A stretch of DNA of 64,000 nucleotides from Winogradskyella psychrotolerans. GTDB lineage: Bacteria; Bacteroidota; Bacteroidia; Flavobacteriales; Flavobacteriaceae. Location of the stretch: the NCBI RefSeq assembly GCF_018860565.1, contig NZ_JAHKPS010000022.1:609195-673194 (forward strand). Direction: 5' to 3'. Position numbers and translations under genes: made by a program. Shown one piece after another: positions 36,942 to 46,835 of this stretch (the stretch's first letter is position 1; each line of letters opens with the position of its first letter). A model generated the notes under the pieces. That model did no database searches. It was not told the origin of the DNA and saw nothing but the letters and a program-made list of their open reading frames with translations.

Positions 36942-38618
36942 ATGAAAAAACTAATTTTATTAACCCTAATCCTATTCACTTTGAGCTGCAAAAATAAGGA
37001 GACGGAACACAAAATCGCTACTGTAGAACCAGTGCAAACTATGGAAACACCTTTCGTTTGGGAAGGAGCTAATCTCTATTTTTTATTAACAGACCGCTTT
37101 AATAACGGAGATACGACTAATGATGTTAATTTCGATAGAACCAAAGAAACAGGAAAACTTCGTGGTTTTGAAGGAGGAGACATTAAAGGAATTACTCAAA
37201 AGGTAAAGGAAGGTTACTTTACAGATTTAGGTATTAATGCCATTTGGATGACACCAATCGTTGAACAAATTCATGGAGGTACTGATGAAGGTACAGGGGT
37301 TACATATGGTTTTCATGGCTATTGGGCTAAAGATTGGACAAAAATTGATCCAAATTTTGGAACCAAAGAAGATTTACACGAGCTTGTAAACGAAGCACAT
37401 GACAGAGGTATTCGTATCGTTTTAGATGCTGTTATTAATCATACAGGTCCTGTAACAGATAAAGATCCGGTTTGGCCAGAAGAATGGGTAAGAACCGATA
37501 AACAATGTAGTTACGATAATTATGAAAACACCGTTAGCTGTACTTTAGTTGCCAATTTGCCAGATATTAGAACGGAAAGCAATGAAGATGTCGCATTACC
37601 ATCACAATTAGTAGAAAAATGGAAAGCCGAAGGTCGTTACGAACAAGAGGTAAAAGAACTTAATGAATTCTTTGAAAGAACAGGGTATCCAAGAGCTCCA
37701 CGTTTTTATATTATGAAATGGCTAACGGATTACATCACAGAATTCGGTGTCGATGGCTATAGAGTAGATACTGTAAAACATGTTGAAGAATACGTTTGGG
37801 AAGAGTTTAAAGTAGAATGTGATTATGCATTTGCCGAATACAAAAAACAAAATCCAGAGAAGGTGTTAGATGACAACCCTTTTTACCTCCTTGGCGAAGT
37901 CTATAATTATGGTGTAAGTTCTGGTCAGGAATTTGATTTTGGTGATCGAAAAGTAAATTACTTTAATCCACCTAGTTTTCAAAGTTTGATAAATTTTGAG
38001 TTTAAATACAATTCAAAAGATAAAAATTATGAAGAGTTATTTAAACACTATAATACCATATTAAATGATGAGTTAAAAGGCTTTGGAACTGTAAATTATT
38101 TAAGCTCTCATGATGATGGAAGACCATTTGATGCTCAAAGAAAAAAGCCTTTTGAAACAGCTAATAAATTATTGTTATCGCCAGGAACATCTCAAGTTTA
38201 TTATGGAGATGAATCATCGCGTTCTCTCATAGTAGAAGGAACCGAAGGGGATGCAACATTACGCTCAATGATGAATTGGGATGCTATTGCTAAAAGACAA
38301 CATACCAAAGACGTATTAACACATTGGCAAAAATTAGGTCAATTTAGAGCAAAACACCCAGCAATTGGTGCCGGAAAGCATCAAATGATTACAGCTTCTC
38401 CATATTATTTTTATAGAAGCTATCAAAAAGGAAATTATAAGGATTTGGTCGTAGTTGGCTTAGACTTAGAGCAAGGAGAAAAAATAATCGATGTCTCTAA
38501 AGTTTTTGAAGATGGAGACACTTTACATGATGCTTATTCAGGACAAACTCAAGTGGTAGAAAAAGGAACAATTACGATTCAATCACCATTGGAAATAGTG
38601 TTGTTAGAAAAGAAATAA
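36942..38618 (+). CDS. GH13 alpha-amylase-family lipoprotein
   Basis: 558 residues. The type II signal ends FTLSC (Cys16). The barrel has ANLYFLLTDRFNNGD, VLDAVINHTG, VDGYRVDTVKHVE (nucleophile Asp), YLLGEVYNYG (acid/base Glu) and LSSHDDGRP. The start LTDRFNNGD...GFEGGDIKGI resembles periplasmic amylases of the MalS type. It is the third GH13 enzyme of this operon and differs from the two others across the active-site motifs, so they are not recent duplicates. Confidence 0.92.
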   Translation: MKKLILLTLILFTLSCKNKETEHKIATVEPVQTMETPFVWEGANLYFLLTDRFNNGDTTNDVNFDRTKETGKLRGFEGGDIKGITQKVKEGYFTDLGINAIWMTPIVEQIHGGTDEGTGVTYGFHGYWAKDWTKIDPNFGTKEDLHELVNEAHDRGIRIVLDAVINHTGPVTDKDPVWPEEWVRTDKQCSYDNYENTVSCTLVANLPDIRTESNEDVALPSQLVEKWKAEGRYEQEVKELNEFFERTGYPRAPRFYIMKWLTDYITEFGVDGYRVDTVKHVEEYVWEEFKVECDYAFAEYKKQNPEKVLDDNPFYLLGEVYNYGVSSGQEFDFGDRKVNYFNPPSFQSLINFEFKYNSKDKNYEELFKHYNTILNDELKGFGTVNYLSSHDDGRPFDAQRKKPFETANKLLLSPGTSQVYYGDESSRSLIVEGTEGDATLRSMMNWDAIAKRQHTKDVLTHWQKLGQFRAKHPAIGAGKHQMITASPYYFYRSYQKGNYKDLVVVGLDLEQGEKIIDVSKVFEDGDTLHDAYSGQTQVVEKGTITIQSPLEIVLLEKK

Positions 38619-38627
38619 TCTACGAAC

Positions 38628-38662
38628 TAGATCTCTAAGGTTTTAAAAACTTGGTAGATCTT
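38628..38662. repeat. Palindromic repeat, copy 4
   Basis: TAGATCTCTAAGG-TTTTAAAAA-CTTGGTAGATCTTA is an imperfect palindrome of 35 nt in the 63-bp gap between the GH13 and GH97 genes. It shares the AAGGTTTTAAAAACTT core. Confidence 0.55.
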
Positions 38663-38681
38663 AAATAATATTGTTCAACTT

Positions 38682-40802
38682 ATGAAGACGTATTTATTAA
38701 CCTTAGTTGTCGCATTTGCATTGCTTTCTTGTAATGATAATGTAATACAGGCTACAGAAATCACATCGCCAAATAAAAAGGTCGTTGTGAATTTTAGTTT
38801 GAACAAAGCAGGACGACCATTTTATAAGGTTAAATTCAATACTAAAACAGTTGTAGATACTTCGTATTTAGGATTTGAATTTAAAGATATACCAGCATTT
38901 CATAAGAATTTCATTATTAAAAATACAAGCACTTCAACTTTTAATGAAACTTGGCAGATGCCTTGGGGAGAACAGTTAGATGTGGTTAATAATTATAATG
39001 AATTAAGAGTTGAGCTTCAAGAGAAAACCACACCAGAGCGTTTTCTAAATATTGTATTTAAAGTTTACGATGATGGTATTGGATTTAGATACGAATTTCC
39101 AGAACAAGCACGATTAAAAGGAGAGGTTTTAATTACTGAAGAACACACCGAATTTAACCTAACAGAAGACTATAAGACCTTTTGGATTCCCGGAGATTGG
39201 GATATTTATGAGCATTTATATAGTACTACAAAGCTTTCTGAAATTGATGCATTACAATTTGCTAACCATAAAAATCTAGCACAGACATATATTCCAGAAA
39301 ATGCGGTGAATACACCAGTAACTATGGTTGGAAACGATGGAATACATCTAAGTTTTCATGAAGCTGCCTTGGTTGATTATTCCGGTATGACCTTAAAAGT
39401 TGATACAGAAAACCTTAATCTAAAAAGCAATTTAGTAGGTTCCAAAAACAACGATTATAAAGTAAAACGTACGGTTCCTTTTCATACTCCATGGAGAACC
39501 ATTCAAATTACAGATAATGCCCCAGATTTAATTGAATCTAAGCTTATTGTTAATCTAAATGAACCCAATAAACTCGGAGATGTGTCATGGTTTAAACCTA
39601 TGAAATATACCGGAGTTTGGTGGGAAATGCATTTAGGGAAATCGTCTTGGGATTATGGTATGGAAAAGGTGGATGCTAAATGGACAGATACAGGGAAAGC
39701 ACATGGCAAACATGGAGCAACGACAGAAAACGTTAAGAATTTTATTGATTTTTCTGCCAAAAATAACATTGGAGGTGTTTTAGTTGAAGGCTGGAATACA
39801 GGTTGGGAACATTGGATTGGATTTGAAGATAGAGAAGGCGTTTTCGATTTTGTAACTACATATCCAGATTATGATATTGATGAGGTGGTGCGTTACGGAA
39901 AGAAAAAGGGGGTCGATATTATTATGCATCACGAAACTTCCGCAGCTACAGAAACCTATACCAAACAACAAGACACCGCTTTTACGTTGATGCAGAAATA
40001 CGGTATGCATACGGTTAAAACAGGTTATGTTGGTAAAATATTACCAAAAGGCGAATATCATCATGGGCAATACATGGTGAATCACTATAATCATACAGTA
40101 GAAAAAGCAGCAAAGTATCAAGTTGCTATCAATGCACATGAACCTATAAAAGCAACGGGTTTAAGAAGAACCTATCCAAATACAATTTCGCGAGAAGGTT
40201 TAAGAGGTCAAGAATTTAATGCTTGGTCTAGTGATGGTGGTAATCCTCCAGAGCATTTACCCATTGTAGCTTTTACAAGAATGTTATCTGGACCAATAGA
40301 TTTTACGCCAGGTATTTTCAATATAAAATTCGATGAATATAAAAAGGATAATCAAGTCAATACAACCATAGCTCAGCAATTGGCTTTGTATGTGGTAATC
40401 TATAGTCCTGTGCAAATGGCAGCCGATTTAGTAGAACATTATGAAGCTAACCCAAAACCTTTGCAGTTCATCAGAGATGTTGGTGTAGATTGGGATAAAT
40501 CAGTAGTTTTAAATGGTGAAGTCGGTGATTATGTTACTATTGCAAGAAAAGAAAGAGAGACAGGGAATTGGTTTGTAGGAGGTATTACAGATGATAATGC
40601 AAGATCTTTAAAATTAGATTTTAGTTTTTTAGACGAAGATCAATCCTATGAAGCTATAATTTATAAAGATGGAGAAAATGCCCATTGGCATAATAACCCT
40701 TTAGATATTGAAATAGAAAAATTAGAGTTGAATCGTAATTCAAAGTTAGCTATAAAATTAGCTGAGGGTGGAGGTTTCGCTATCAGTTTAAAAAAGAAAT
40801 AA
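38682..40802 (+). CDS. GH97 alpha-glucosidase (SusB-like), lipoprotein
   Basis: 706 residues. The type II signal ends ALLSC (Cys17). An N-terminal beta-sandwich (IWIP-type region FWIPGDWDIYEHLY), a barrel (YTGVWWEMHLGKSSW, VEGWNTGWEHW, IMHHETSAATETY) and INAHEPIKATGLRRTYPN, where the conserved Glu residues of the family sit, are present. SusB-type members are calcium-dependent inverting alpha-glucosidases in the periplasm; some GH97 members are retaining alpha-galactosidases. Context favours alpha-glucosidase. Confidence 0.92.
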   Translation: MKTYLLTLVVAFALLSCNDNVIQATEITSPNKKVVVNFSLNKAGRPFYKVKFNTKTVVDTSYLGFEFKDIPAFHKNFIIKNTSTSTFNETWQMPWGEQLDVVNNYNELRVELQEKTTPERFLNIVFKVYDDGIGFRYEFPEQARLKGEVLITEEHTEFNLTEDYKTFWIPGDWDIYEHLYSTTKLSEIDALQFANHKNLAQTYIPENAVNTPVTMVGNDGIHLSFHEAALVDYSGMTLKVDTENLNLKSNLVGSKNNDYKVKRTVPFHTPWRTIQITDNAPDLIESKLIVNLNEPNKLGDVSWFKPMKYTGVWWEMHLGKSSWDYGMEKVDAKWTDTGKAHGKHGATTENVKNFIDFSAKNNIGGVLVEGWNTGWEHWIGFEDREGVFDFVTTYPDYDIDEVVRYGKKKGVDIIMHHETSAATETYTKQQDTAFTLMQKYGMHTVKTGYVGKILPKGEYHHGQYMVNHYNHTVEKAAKYQVAINAHEPIKATGLRRTYPNTISREGLRGQEFNAWSSDGGNPPEHLPIVAFTRMLSGPIDFTPGIFNIKFDEYKKDNQVNTTIAQQLALYVVIYSPVQMAADLVEHYEANPKPLQFIRDVGVDWDKSVVLNGEVGDYVTIARKERETGNWFVGGITDDNARSLKLDFSFLDEDQSYEAIIYKDGENAHWHNNPLDIEIEKLELNRNSKLAIKLAEGGGFAISLKKK

Positions 40803-40826
40803 TATTAATGTAATTTTTTATCCCTT

Positions 40827-41315
40827 ATGAAAAATATACTTCTAATAATCGTATTAACATTTTGTTTTAATAGTATTAATGCTCAAGTGGGCATTGGGAC
40901 AACAGATCCTAAAAGCACTTTAGATATTAATGGTAATTTATCAATTAAAGTTGTTGATTATAATGGAGGTCCTAATGGTGCTGCAACACCAATTGATGAT
41001 GGTGTTTATATTAATTTATCACCAACAGCATTCAATGTAGAGTTCATATTACCCAATGCGACAACCGTTCCAGGTAGAATATATGTGCTTAGAAATATTT
41101 CTGACTCAGAAAATGCTGTTATTTATACATTTGGTGCTAATGCTACAGCAGGTGCTGGAGTAGAGTTTTTTCGTGGAGATGGTAGAAATAGTCAAGGGCC
41201 TTTGGGTTCGGTAACAATGACAGCAGATGTGGGAAATGATGGAGGAGATATTACTAAAACTCTAATTTTTATTAGTGATGGTGCTAACTGGACTTATGGA
41301 CATTTGGGACTTTAG
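40827..41315 (+). CDS. Small secreted protein with VGIGTT motif
   Basis: 162 residues with a signal peptide (1-19, ends NSINAQ) and the motif VGIGTTDPKSTLDINGNLSI directly after it. That motif is common at the start of Bacteroidota secreted and fibre-like proteins. The remainder is beta-rich and Gly/Asn-rich, with no catalytic motif. It is 24 bp after the GH97 gene and probably in the same transcript, but a link with glucan use is not shown. No sorting domain. Confidence 0.65.
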   Translation: MKNILLIIVLTFCFNSINAQVGIGTTDPKSTLDINGNLSIKVVDYNGGPNGAATPIDDGVYINLSPTAFNVEFILPNATTVPGRIYVLRNISDSENAVIYTFGANATAGAGVEFFRGDGRNSQGPLGSVTMTADVGNDGGDITKTLIFISDGANWTYGHLGL

Positions 41316-41396
41316 TATTTCTTTTTTTTATCATTAAAAAAAGTATTAGTCTATTGACGTATAAGATTGTAGTTTTATCTTTTTTAAATCACAACA

Positions 41397-42614
41397 TTGA
41401 ATAATCACAAAGATATCATTATCATAGGAGGAGGAGCTGCAGGTTTTTTTGCTGCTATTAACATTGCAGAACAACATCCAGACTTATCTGTTGCCATATT
41501 AGAACGTGGTAAAGAAGGTTTGCAAAAAGTAAAAATTTCAGGAGGTGGACGATGCAATGTGACGCATGCCGAATTTATTCCATCTGAATTGGTCTTAAAT
41601 TATCCAAGAGGAGAAAAAGAACTTTTAGGCCCTTTTCATAGGTTTATGACAGGAGATACTATTACTTGGTTTGAAGAACGTGGAGTGGAGTTAAAAATTG
41701 AAGAAGACGGCAGAATGTTTCCGGTTTCAAATTCTTCACAAACCATTATAGATTGTTTTTTAAACGAAGCAGAAAAGCATCGTGTTGAGGTATTGTATAA
41801 TCATGCTGTAAAATCTATTGACACTTTAGCCGATGGTTTTAAAATTGAAACATCGCAAGGAGTTTTTCAATCTAAAAAGGTATTAATGGCTACAGGAAGT
41901 AATCCTAAAATCTGGAAATTACTCGAAGATTTAGGGCACACCATTATACAACCAGTACCATCGCTATTCACTTTTGATATTAAAGATGAACGCATTAAAG
42001 ATATTCCTGGAGTTGTAGCAAAACAGGTAGAAGTTAAAGTTGTTGGTACAGATTTAGAGTCTAATGGACCATTACTAATTACACATGTTGGTATGAGTGC
42101 GCCAGCGATTTTAAAGCTGTCTGCGTTTGGTGCTGTGGAATTAGCAAAGCGGAATTACAACTTTCAAATCGAAGTTAATTTTATAAGCTTGGCTACTGAG
42201 AGCTGTTTAGACGAACTCAAAAATTACAAACAACAATATGCCAAAAAGACCCTTATTAATTCAACACAATTTGACTTGCCAAAACGCCTTTGGAAACAGT
42301 TAATTCTGGCAGCCAATATTGGAGAAAATGAACGTTGGGCAGATATTAATAAACAGCAATTAGAAGATTTAGCAGAGCAATTAACAAAAGCGATTTTTCA
42401 GGTTACAGGAAAAAGCACGTTTAAAGAAGAGTTTGTAACAGCTGGAGGCGTAGATTTAAAAGAAGTAAATTTTAAAACTTTTGAAAGTAAACTAATTCCT
42501 AACCTTTACTTTGCAGGCGAAATTATTAATGTAGATGCCGTTACAGGTGGTTTTAATTTTCAAAATGCATGGACGGGAGCTTATATTGCTTCTGCATCTA
42601 TAATATTGGATTGA
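41397..42614 (+). CDS. BaiN/HI0933-type flavoprotein (NAD(P)/FAD-dependent oxidoreductase)
   Basis: 405 residues. The dinucleotide fold IIIIGGGAAGFFAAINIA is at residues 7-24. The family motifs ISGGGRCNVTHA and a terminal AGEIINVDAVTGGFNFQNA are intact. It uses a TTG start: an in-frame stop lies 12 bp upstream and no ATG occurs before the nucleotide-binding motif. The substrate is unknown for most of this family. Its last 34 bp overlap the 3' end of the convergent histidine kinase gene. Confidence 0.88.
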   Translation: MNNHKDIIIIGGGAAGFFAAINIAEQHPDLSVAILERGKEGLQKVKISGGGRCNVTHAEFIPSELVLNYPRGEKELLGPFHRFMTGDTITWFEERGVELKIEEDGRMFPVSNSSQTIIDCFLNEAEKHRVEVLYNHAVKSIDTLADGFKIETSQGVFQSKKVLMATGSNPKIWKLLEDLGHTIIQPVPSLFTFDIKDERIKDIPGVVAKQVEVKVVGTDLESNGPLLITHVGMSAPAILKLSAFGAVELAKRNYNFQIEVNFISLATESCLDELKNYKQQYAKKTLINSTQFDLPKRLWKQLILAANIGENERWADINKQQLEDLAEQLTKAIFQVTGKSTFKEEFVTAGGVDLKEVNFKTFESKLIPNLYFAGEIINVDAVTGGFNFQNAWTGAYIASASIILD

Positions 42615-44860
42615 TTATACATTGTGCGATAAGATAGAATTATAGCTTTAAAATCTTCAAAAATATAAGGTTTGGTAATAATTTGGTTTATTCCTGAAGT
42701 TTCAGCTTTTGCAGAAATTTCAGAAGAATTTAAAGCTGTAAGTGCTAAAATAGGAATGTAAGGATTAAACATTCTTATATGCTTTGTTACTTCATAACCA
42801 TCCATATCTGGCATGTTAATATCCATCAATATTAAATCAAAATCTTTCTCTTTTACAAGACATATCGCTTCTTTACCATTAGAGATTGTTTGACAACTGT
42901 AACCTTCAATTTTTTCAATATTCTTTTTTGTGATTAATAGATTAATTTTGTTGTCATCAACAATTAAAACACGCATGTCTCTATGTGTGAAAAGTGTGGG
43001 TGTACTTTTATTTTCTTTAGACATAGAAAGCTGAAATGTTATTTCAAAGAAAAAGCAAGAGCCTTTATTAGGTGTAGATATAAAATCGATATCAGCATTG
43101 TGGCTTTTTAATAAGGTCTTTACAATATATAATCCTAAACCAGAACCACTGCTATTTTTATTTAAAAACGTCTTGTTTTCAAAAGCACTAAAAACAACAG
43201 ATCTGTGTTCCTCTTTAATGCCAATACCAGTATCTTTAACTTCAAAGCGTAAAGTGATTTCTTCATTATTTCTGCTTTTTTCTATAACATTAATCGTAAT
43301 AGAACCCTTTTTTGTGTAACGTATAGCGTTATAAGCCAAATTGATTAATATTTGACTAAAAGCTACTTTATCGACCAAAATATTTTCATTTTTGTCTGAT
43401 TTGTCAATATTAACAATCAATTCTAAATCTTTATTTTTAGCCGCTACTGCAATTGTGCTCACAACGTGACTAACAATTTTTTCGATTTTATCTGGTTTTA
43501 ATCTAAGGGTTTTATTGTCAAATTTAAGTCTGTTGGCTTGTAAAATATTGTCTATTAATATGGATAAATAGTTGCTTGACGATATTAATGAATTTAAATA
43601 CGATTGCTTTTTAATAGCATCATTTTCTTGATCTATAAGTGTTGCTAAACCACTAATACCATAAATTGGCGTACGTAATTCATGGCTGAGTATTGAGAAA
43701 AACTCTAAGCGGTCTTTGTCAATGGCAATAAGTTTAGAATTAGAAGCTTTTAATGCTTCGTTAATCTTTACAATATTTTTTCTGGCCTTAAAATAAAAGT
43801 AAAAAACAGTAAGTATTATGGCTAAAGTAAGGCTCATAATAATAGTACTTACTAAGAATATTTGTGAGTTTAGTGCTTCTTTTTTACGGGTTTCATTTGC
43901 TGTAGCTAGCTTTTGCTCAGCATTAATAATTTTATCTACTAGCTCACCATTTCTAATATTCTTTAGCTCTATATTATTAAGTGCGGTGTATTTATAGGTA
44001 TCAGATTTTAAAAGATATTTATTGGCAGAATCTAAATTTTTATTGCTATTGGTATAATAAAGGTATTTGTAGTAATTTAAAGATGCTATTTTTCTATAGG
44101 AATTAATATCTGTAGAAAGAGAAGCTTTTAGCTCATCTTCGTTTATTAAAAACAATGGTTTATAATCTTCTTCTACTTTAAAGTTAGATAATTTAACATG
44201 TGCAATAGCATTGTAATATTGGTAAGATTGATGTAAATTCTTTTTCAGATTTTCTATTCTATAATTCTTAGAATAATTTAAGGAATCAAAATTAGTAGTT
44301 TTTAAAGCTCTTATGCCTATGTTGCTAGATTCTAACATGCTAGTATTATCAAAGCTGTAGTAGTCTTTTTTTATTTTGTACCTAAGATTTATAAAATATA
44401 TTTCACTGTTAAGTTGTTTTGATATGTCTTGAGCTATTGGATATAGACTATCAAATTTTGAATAGTTCTTTCCTGAAACATATGAATTTAGTATGCCTGA
44501 GTAAGAGAGGTCTCGTCCTTTGTCTTGGCTAAGAGAATCGTATATTTTTAATGCTTTTACATGGTAGCTTTCAGCCCTCTTGAAATTAGACATTTTGGTT
44601 AATACTTGCCCTAAAGCATTGTAGGATTTGGCTTCAGTGTCCTTAAAATTGTATTTTTTAGAAAAACGTATGGCATCATTAAGTAGAACAGTTGCCTTAT
44701 AAAGACTGTCGTTTTTTACGAGCATATCCAGCTTATAACTGTTAAAGGTGCAAGAACTGTTATTTATGTTTATAAGTGATTCTTGTGCTTGTGCAAAAGA
44801 AACATTTGTAATTAGGGCTATAAACAAAATAATAACAGTGTTCAATTTGGGGAAACACAT
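42581..44860 (-). CDS. Hybrid sensor histidine kinase / response regulator with TPR sensor
   Basis: 759 residues: signal peptide (1-25), a periplasmic helical TPR-like region (about 40-325), a membrane segment (334-357), a dimerisation/H box with SHELRTP (His393), an ATPase domain (LINLAYNAIRYT, DTGIGI, GSGLGLYI) and a C-terminal receiver (VLIVDDNKI, LILMDINMPDMDG, ITKPY). It lacks a DNA-binding domain, so phosphate must pass to another protein or the receiver must act alone. Signal and output are unknown. Monocistronic. Confidence 0.93.
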   Translation of the reverse strand: MCFPKLNTVIILFIALITNVSFAQAQESLININNSSCTFNSYKLDMLVKNDSLYKATVLLNDAIRFSKKYNFKDTEAKSYNALGQVLTKMSNFKRAESYHVKALKIYDSLSQDKGRDLSYSGILNSYVSGKNYSKFDSLYPIAQDISKQLNSEIYFINLRYKIKKDYYSFDNTSMLESSNIGIRALKTTNFDSLNYSKNYRIENLKKNLHQSYQYYNAIAHVKLSNFKVEEDYKPLFLINEDELKASLSTDINSYRKIASLNYYKYLYYTNSNKNLDSANKYLLKSDTYKYTALNNIELKNIRNGELVDKIINAEQKLATANETRKKEALNSQIFLVSTIIMSLTLAIILTVFYFYFKARKNIVKINEALKASNSKLIAIDKDRLEFFSILSHELRTPIYGISGLATLIDQENDAIKKQSYLNSLISSSNYLSILIDNILQANRLKFDNKTLRLKPDKIEKIVSHVVSTIAVAAKNKDLELIVNIDKSDKNENILVDKVAFSQILINLAYNAIRYTKKGSITINVIEKSRNNEEITLRFEVKDTGIGIKEEHRSVVFSAFENKTFLNKNSSGSGLGLYIVKTLLKSHNADIDFISTPNKGSCFFFEITFQLSMSKENKSTPTLFTHRDMRVLIVDDNKINLLITKKNIEKIEGYSCQTISNGKEAICLVKEKDFDLILMDINMPDMDGYEVTKHIRMFNPYIPILALTALNSSEISAKAETSGINQIITKPYIFEDFKAIILSYRTMYNQSNIIDAEAI

Positions 44861-45015
44861 GTAATTAGTCTATTAGTGGGCAAAATTACACTTTTTCACA
44901 AAACTATTGTTACTTAAACGTTTTTTATTGCTTTTTATAGATTTTTTTTGTTGTGTTAGTTTAAGTTATAGCAAACCTTCTTTTTTTCTAATTCCATTCT
45001 ATTGTTTGTTTAACA

Positions 45016-45045
45016 TTGTAAGAAGCGCTAGTATTATTACATTTG
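45016..45045 (+). promoter_or_regulatory. Promoter of the DUF1697 gene
   Basis: TTG (45016-45018), 19 bp, TACATTTG (45038-45045); the ATG follows at 45072. A good match to the Bacteroidota consensus. Confidence 0.65.
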
Positions 45046-45071
45046 TTTACCAAGCTTAAGACTATTAATTT

Positions 45072-45605
45072 ATGATTACATATATCGCATTGTTACGAGG
45101 GATAAACGTTGGTGGACACAAAAAAGTTGTAATGGCTGAGTTAAGAGAATTACTTTTAAAATCAGGATTAAAAAATGTAACAACTTATATTCAAAGTGGA
45201 AATGTTATTTTTCAATCTTCAAATAATAATGCAAAAGCTTTAGAAGAAAGTATTCAGAAATCTATTTTAAATCACTTTGGGTTTGTAGTTCCTGTTACAG
45301 TTAAAAGTAGAGTTGAATTATCTGTGATTTTTGATAATAATCCTTTTGAAACAATTAATAAAGCCGAAAGTTATTTTATAGTACTTAATAAAATTCCGGA
45401 AAACCATTTAGTAAAAGAAGCATCTCAAAAAATATATCCAGATGATGAGTATATTATTTTCAATGATTGTATCTATCTGTTTTGCCCAAAGGGGTATGGG
45501 CGAGCAAAATTCAATGTTAATTATTTTGAAAAAAAATTGAAAGTCAATGCAACGTCAAGAAACTATAAAACAATGGTAAAACTACTTGCATTGTCAGAAG
45601 AATAA
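45072..45605 (+). CDS. DUF1697 domain protein
   Basis: 177 residues. It begins TYIALLRGINVGGHKKVVMA, the hallmark of DUF1697, followed by TTYIQSGNVIFQS and a terminal ATSRNYKTMVKL. Cytosolic, no catalytic assignment in the family. It precedes the mevalonate genes by 98 bp, but a separate promoter and a hairpin lie between. Confidence 0.88.
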   Translation: MITYIALLRGINVGGHKKVVMAELRELLLKSGLKNVTTYIQSGNVIFQSSNNNAKALEESIQKSILNHFGFVVPVTVKSRVELSVIFDNNPFETINKAESYFIVLNKIPENHLVKEASQKIYPDDEYIIFNDCIYLFCPKGYGRAKFNVNYFEKKLKVNATSRNYKTMVKLLALSEE

Positions 45606-45628
45606 AGTAAGAACCTTTAGAATTTACT

Positions 45629-45681
45629 TATTTTTGCAGATAATTATAAGATGCAATTGAAAAGGCTGCCTCTAGGCAGTC
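45629..45681 (+). promoter_or_regulatory. Candidate -7 element and leader hairpin before mvaD
   Basis: TATTTTTG (45629-45636) fits TAnnTTTG, without a clear -33 partner. It is followed by the hairpin GGCTGCC-TCTA-GGCAGTC (45664-45681), 22 bp before the ATG. The hairpin has no T-run, so it is more likely a leader structure than a terminator. Confidence 0.4.
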
Positions 45682-45703
45682 TTGGTCAGATATTTAGTAC
45701 GCA

Positions 45704-46795
45704 ATGACAGAACAAGACTTTATTCTTAAATCCTACAATTCCAATATTGATAAGGGTTCCGTAAAATGGGCTTCACCAAGTAATATTGCTTTGGTGAAAT
45801 ACTGGGGAAAGCAAGCACATCAAATTCCCGAAAATCCGTCTATTAGTTTTACACTTTCAGATTGTAAAACCATTACCGAAATGACTTATACAAAGAAGGA
45901 TAACCAAGGGTTTAGTTTTGATATTTATTTTGAAGGCGAAAAAAACGAAGCTTTCAAACCAAAAATTCAAACCTTTTTTGAGCGTATTGAAATTTATATG
46001 CCTTTTTTAAAGGATTATCATTTTAAAATAGAAACATCAAATACCTTTCCACATAGCTCAGGTATTGCGTCTTCAGCATCTGGTATGAGTGCTATTGCCT
46101 TATGCTTAATGAGTATTGAAAAGGAGCTTTCTGTACCTGAGAGCGACAATGTAGAGTCCCAAGATTATTTCAATCAAAAAGCATCATTCCTTGCGCGTTT
46201 AGGTTCAGGAAGTGCATGTAGAAGTATTGAAGGAGAACTTGTGGTTTGGGGAAAAAATGAAAGTATTGAAGATAGTTCTGATTTATATGGTGTAAAATTT
46301 GAAGGAGATGTACATGCAAACTTTAAAAATTATCAAGACACTATTTTATTAGTAGATAAAGGAGAAAAACAAGTGAGCAGTACGGTCGGTCATCAATTAA
46401 TGTATGGTCATCCATTTGCAACAAAACGTTTTGCCCAAGCGCATGATAATTTAGCAAAACTGAAAACAATTCTAGCTTCTGGAGACCTAAATGCCTTTAT
46501 CAAAATTGTAGAAAGTGAAGCCTTAACGCTACATGCTATGATGATGACAAGCATGCCTTATTTTATATTAATGAAACCAAATACATTAGAAATTATTAAT
46601 AAAATTTGGGCATTCAGAGAAAAAACAGATTCAAAAATTTGTTTTACGCTAGATGCAGGAGCAAATGTTCATGTTCTTTATCCGGAAAAAGAAAAGGATG
46701 ATGTCTTGCAATTCATTAAGAATGAATTAGCTAACTATTGCCAAAATGAACATTATATTTGCGACCAAATTGGTTTAGGCGCCAACCAATTATAA
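45704..46795 (+). CDS. mvaD: Diphosphomevalonate decarboxylase family (MvaD)
   Basis: A 363-residue GHMP-superfamily enzyme. SPSNIALVKYWGK (residues 25-37) and the phosphate loop FPHSSGIASSASGMSAIA are the family marks, and LDAGANVHVLYP is the late conserved block. It decarboxylates mevalonate diphosphate to isopentenyl diphosphate; phosphomevalonate decarboxylases share this fold, so the exact substrate needs an assay. It is next to a mevalonate-kinase-like gene and a prenyltransferase. Confidence 0.9.
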   Translation: MTEQDFILKSYNSNIDKGSVKWASPSNIALVKYWGKQAHQIPENPSISFTLSDCKTITEMTYTKKDNQGFSFDIYFEGEKNEAFKPKIQTFFERIEIYMPFLKDYHFKIETSNTFPHSSGIASSASGMSAIALCLMSIEKELSVPESDNVESQDYFNQKASFLARLGSGSACRSIEGELVVWGKNESIEDSSDLYGVKFEGDVHANFKNYQDTILLVDKGEKQVSSTVGHQLMYGHPFATKRFAQAHDNLAKLKTILASGDLNAFIKIVESEALTLHAMMMTSMPYFILMKPNTLEIINKIWAFREKTDSKICFTLDAGANVHVLYPEKEKDDVLQFIKNELANYCQNEHYICDQIGLGANQL

Positions 46796-46835
46796 TTTTA
46801 ATACGTATATTTGTTAAAGTAATAGTTTGCAATAC

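Noticed and set aside
29341-38662. The palindromes as a CRISPR array
   Set aside because: Spacing is kilobases, arms differ and there are no spacers or cas genes.
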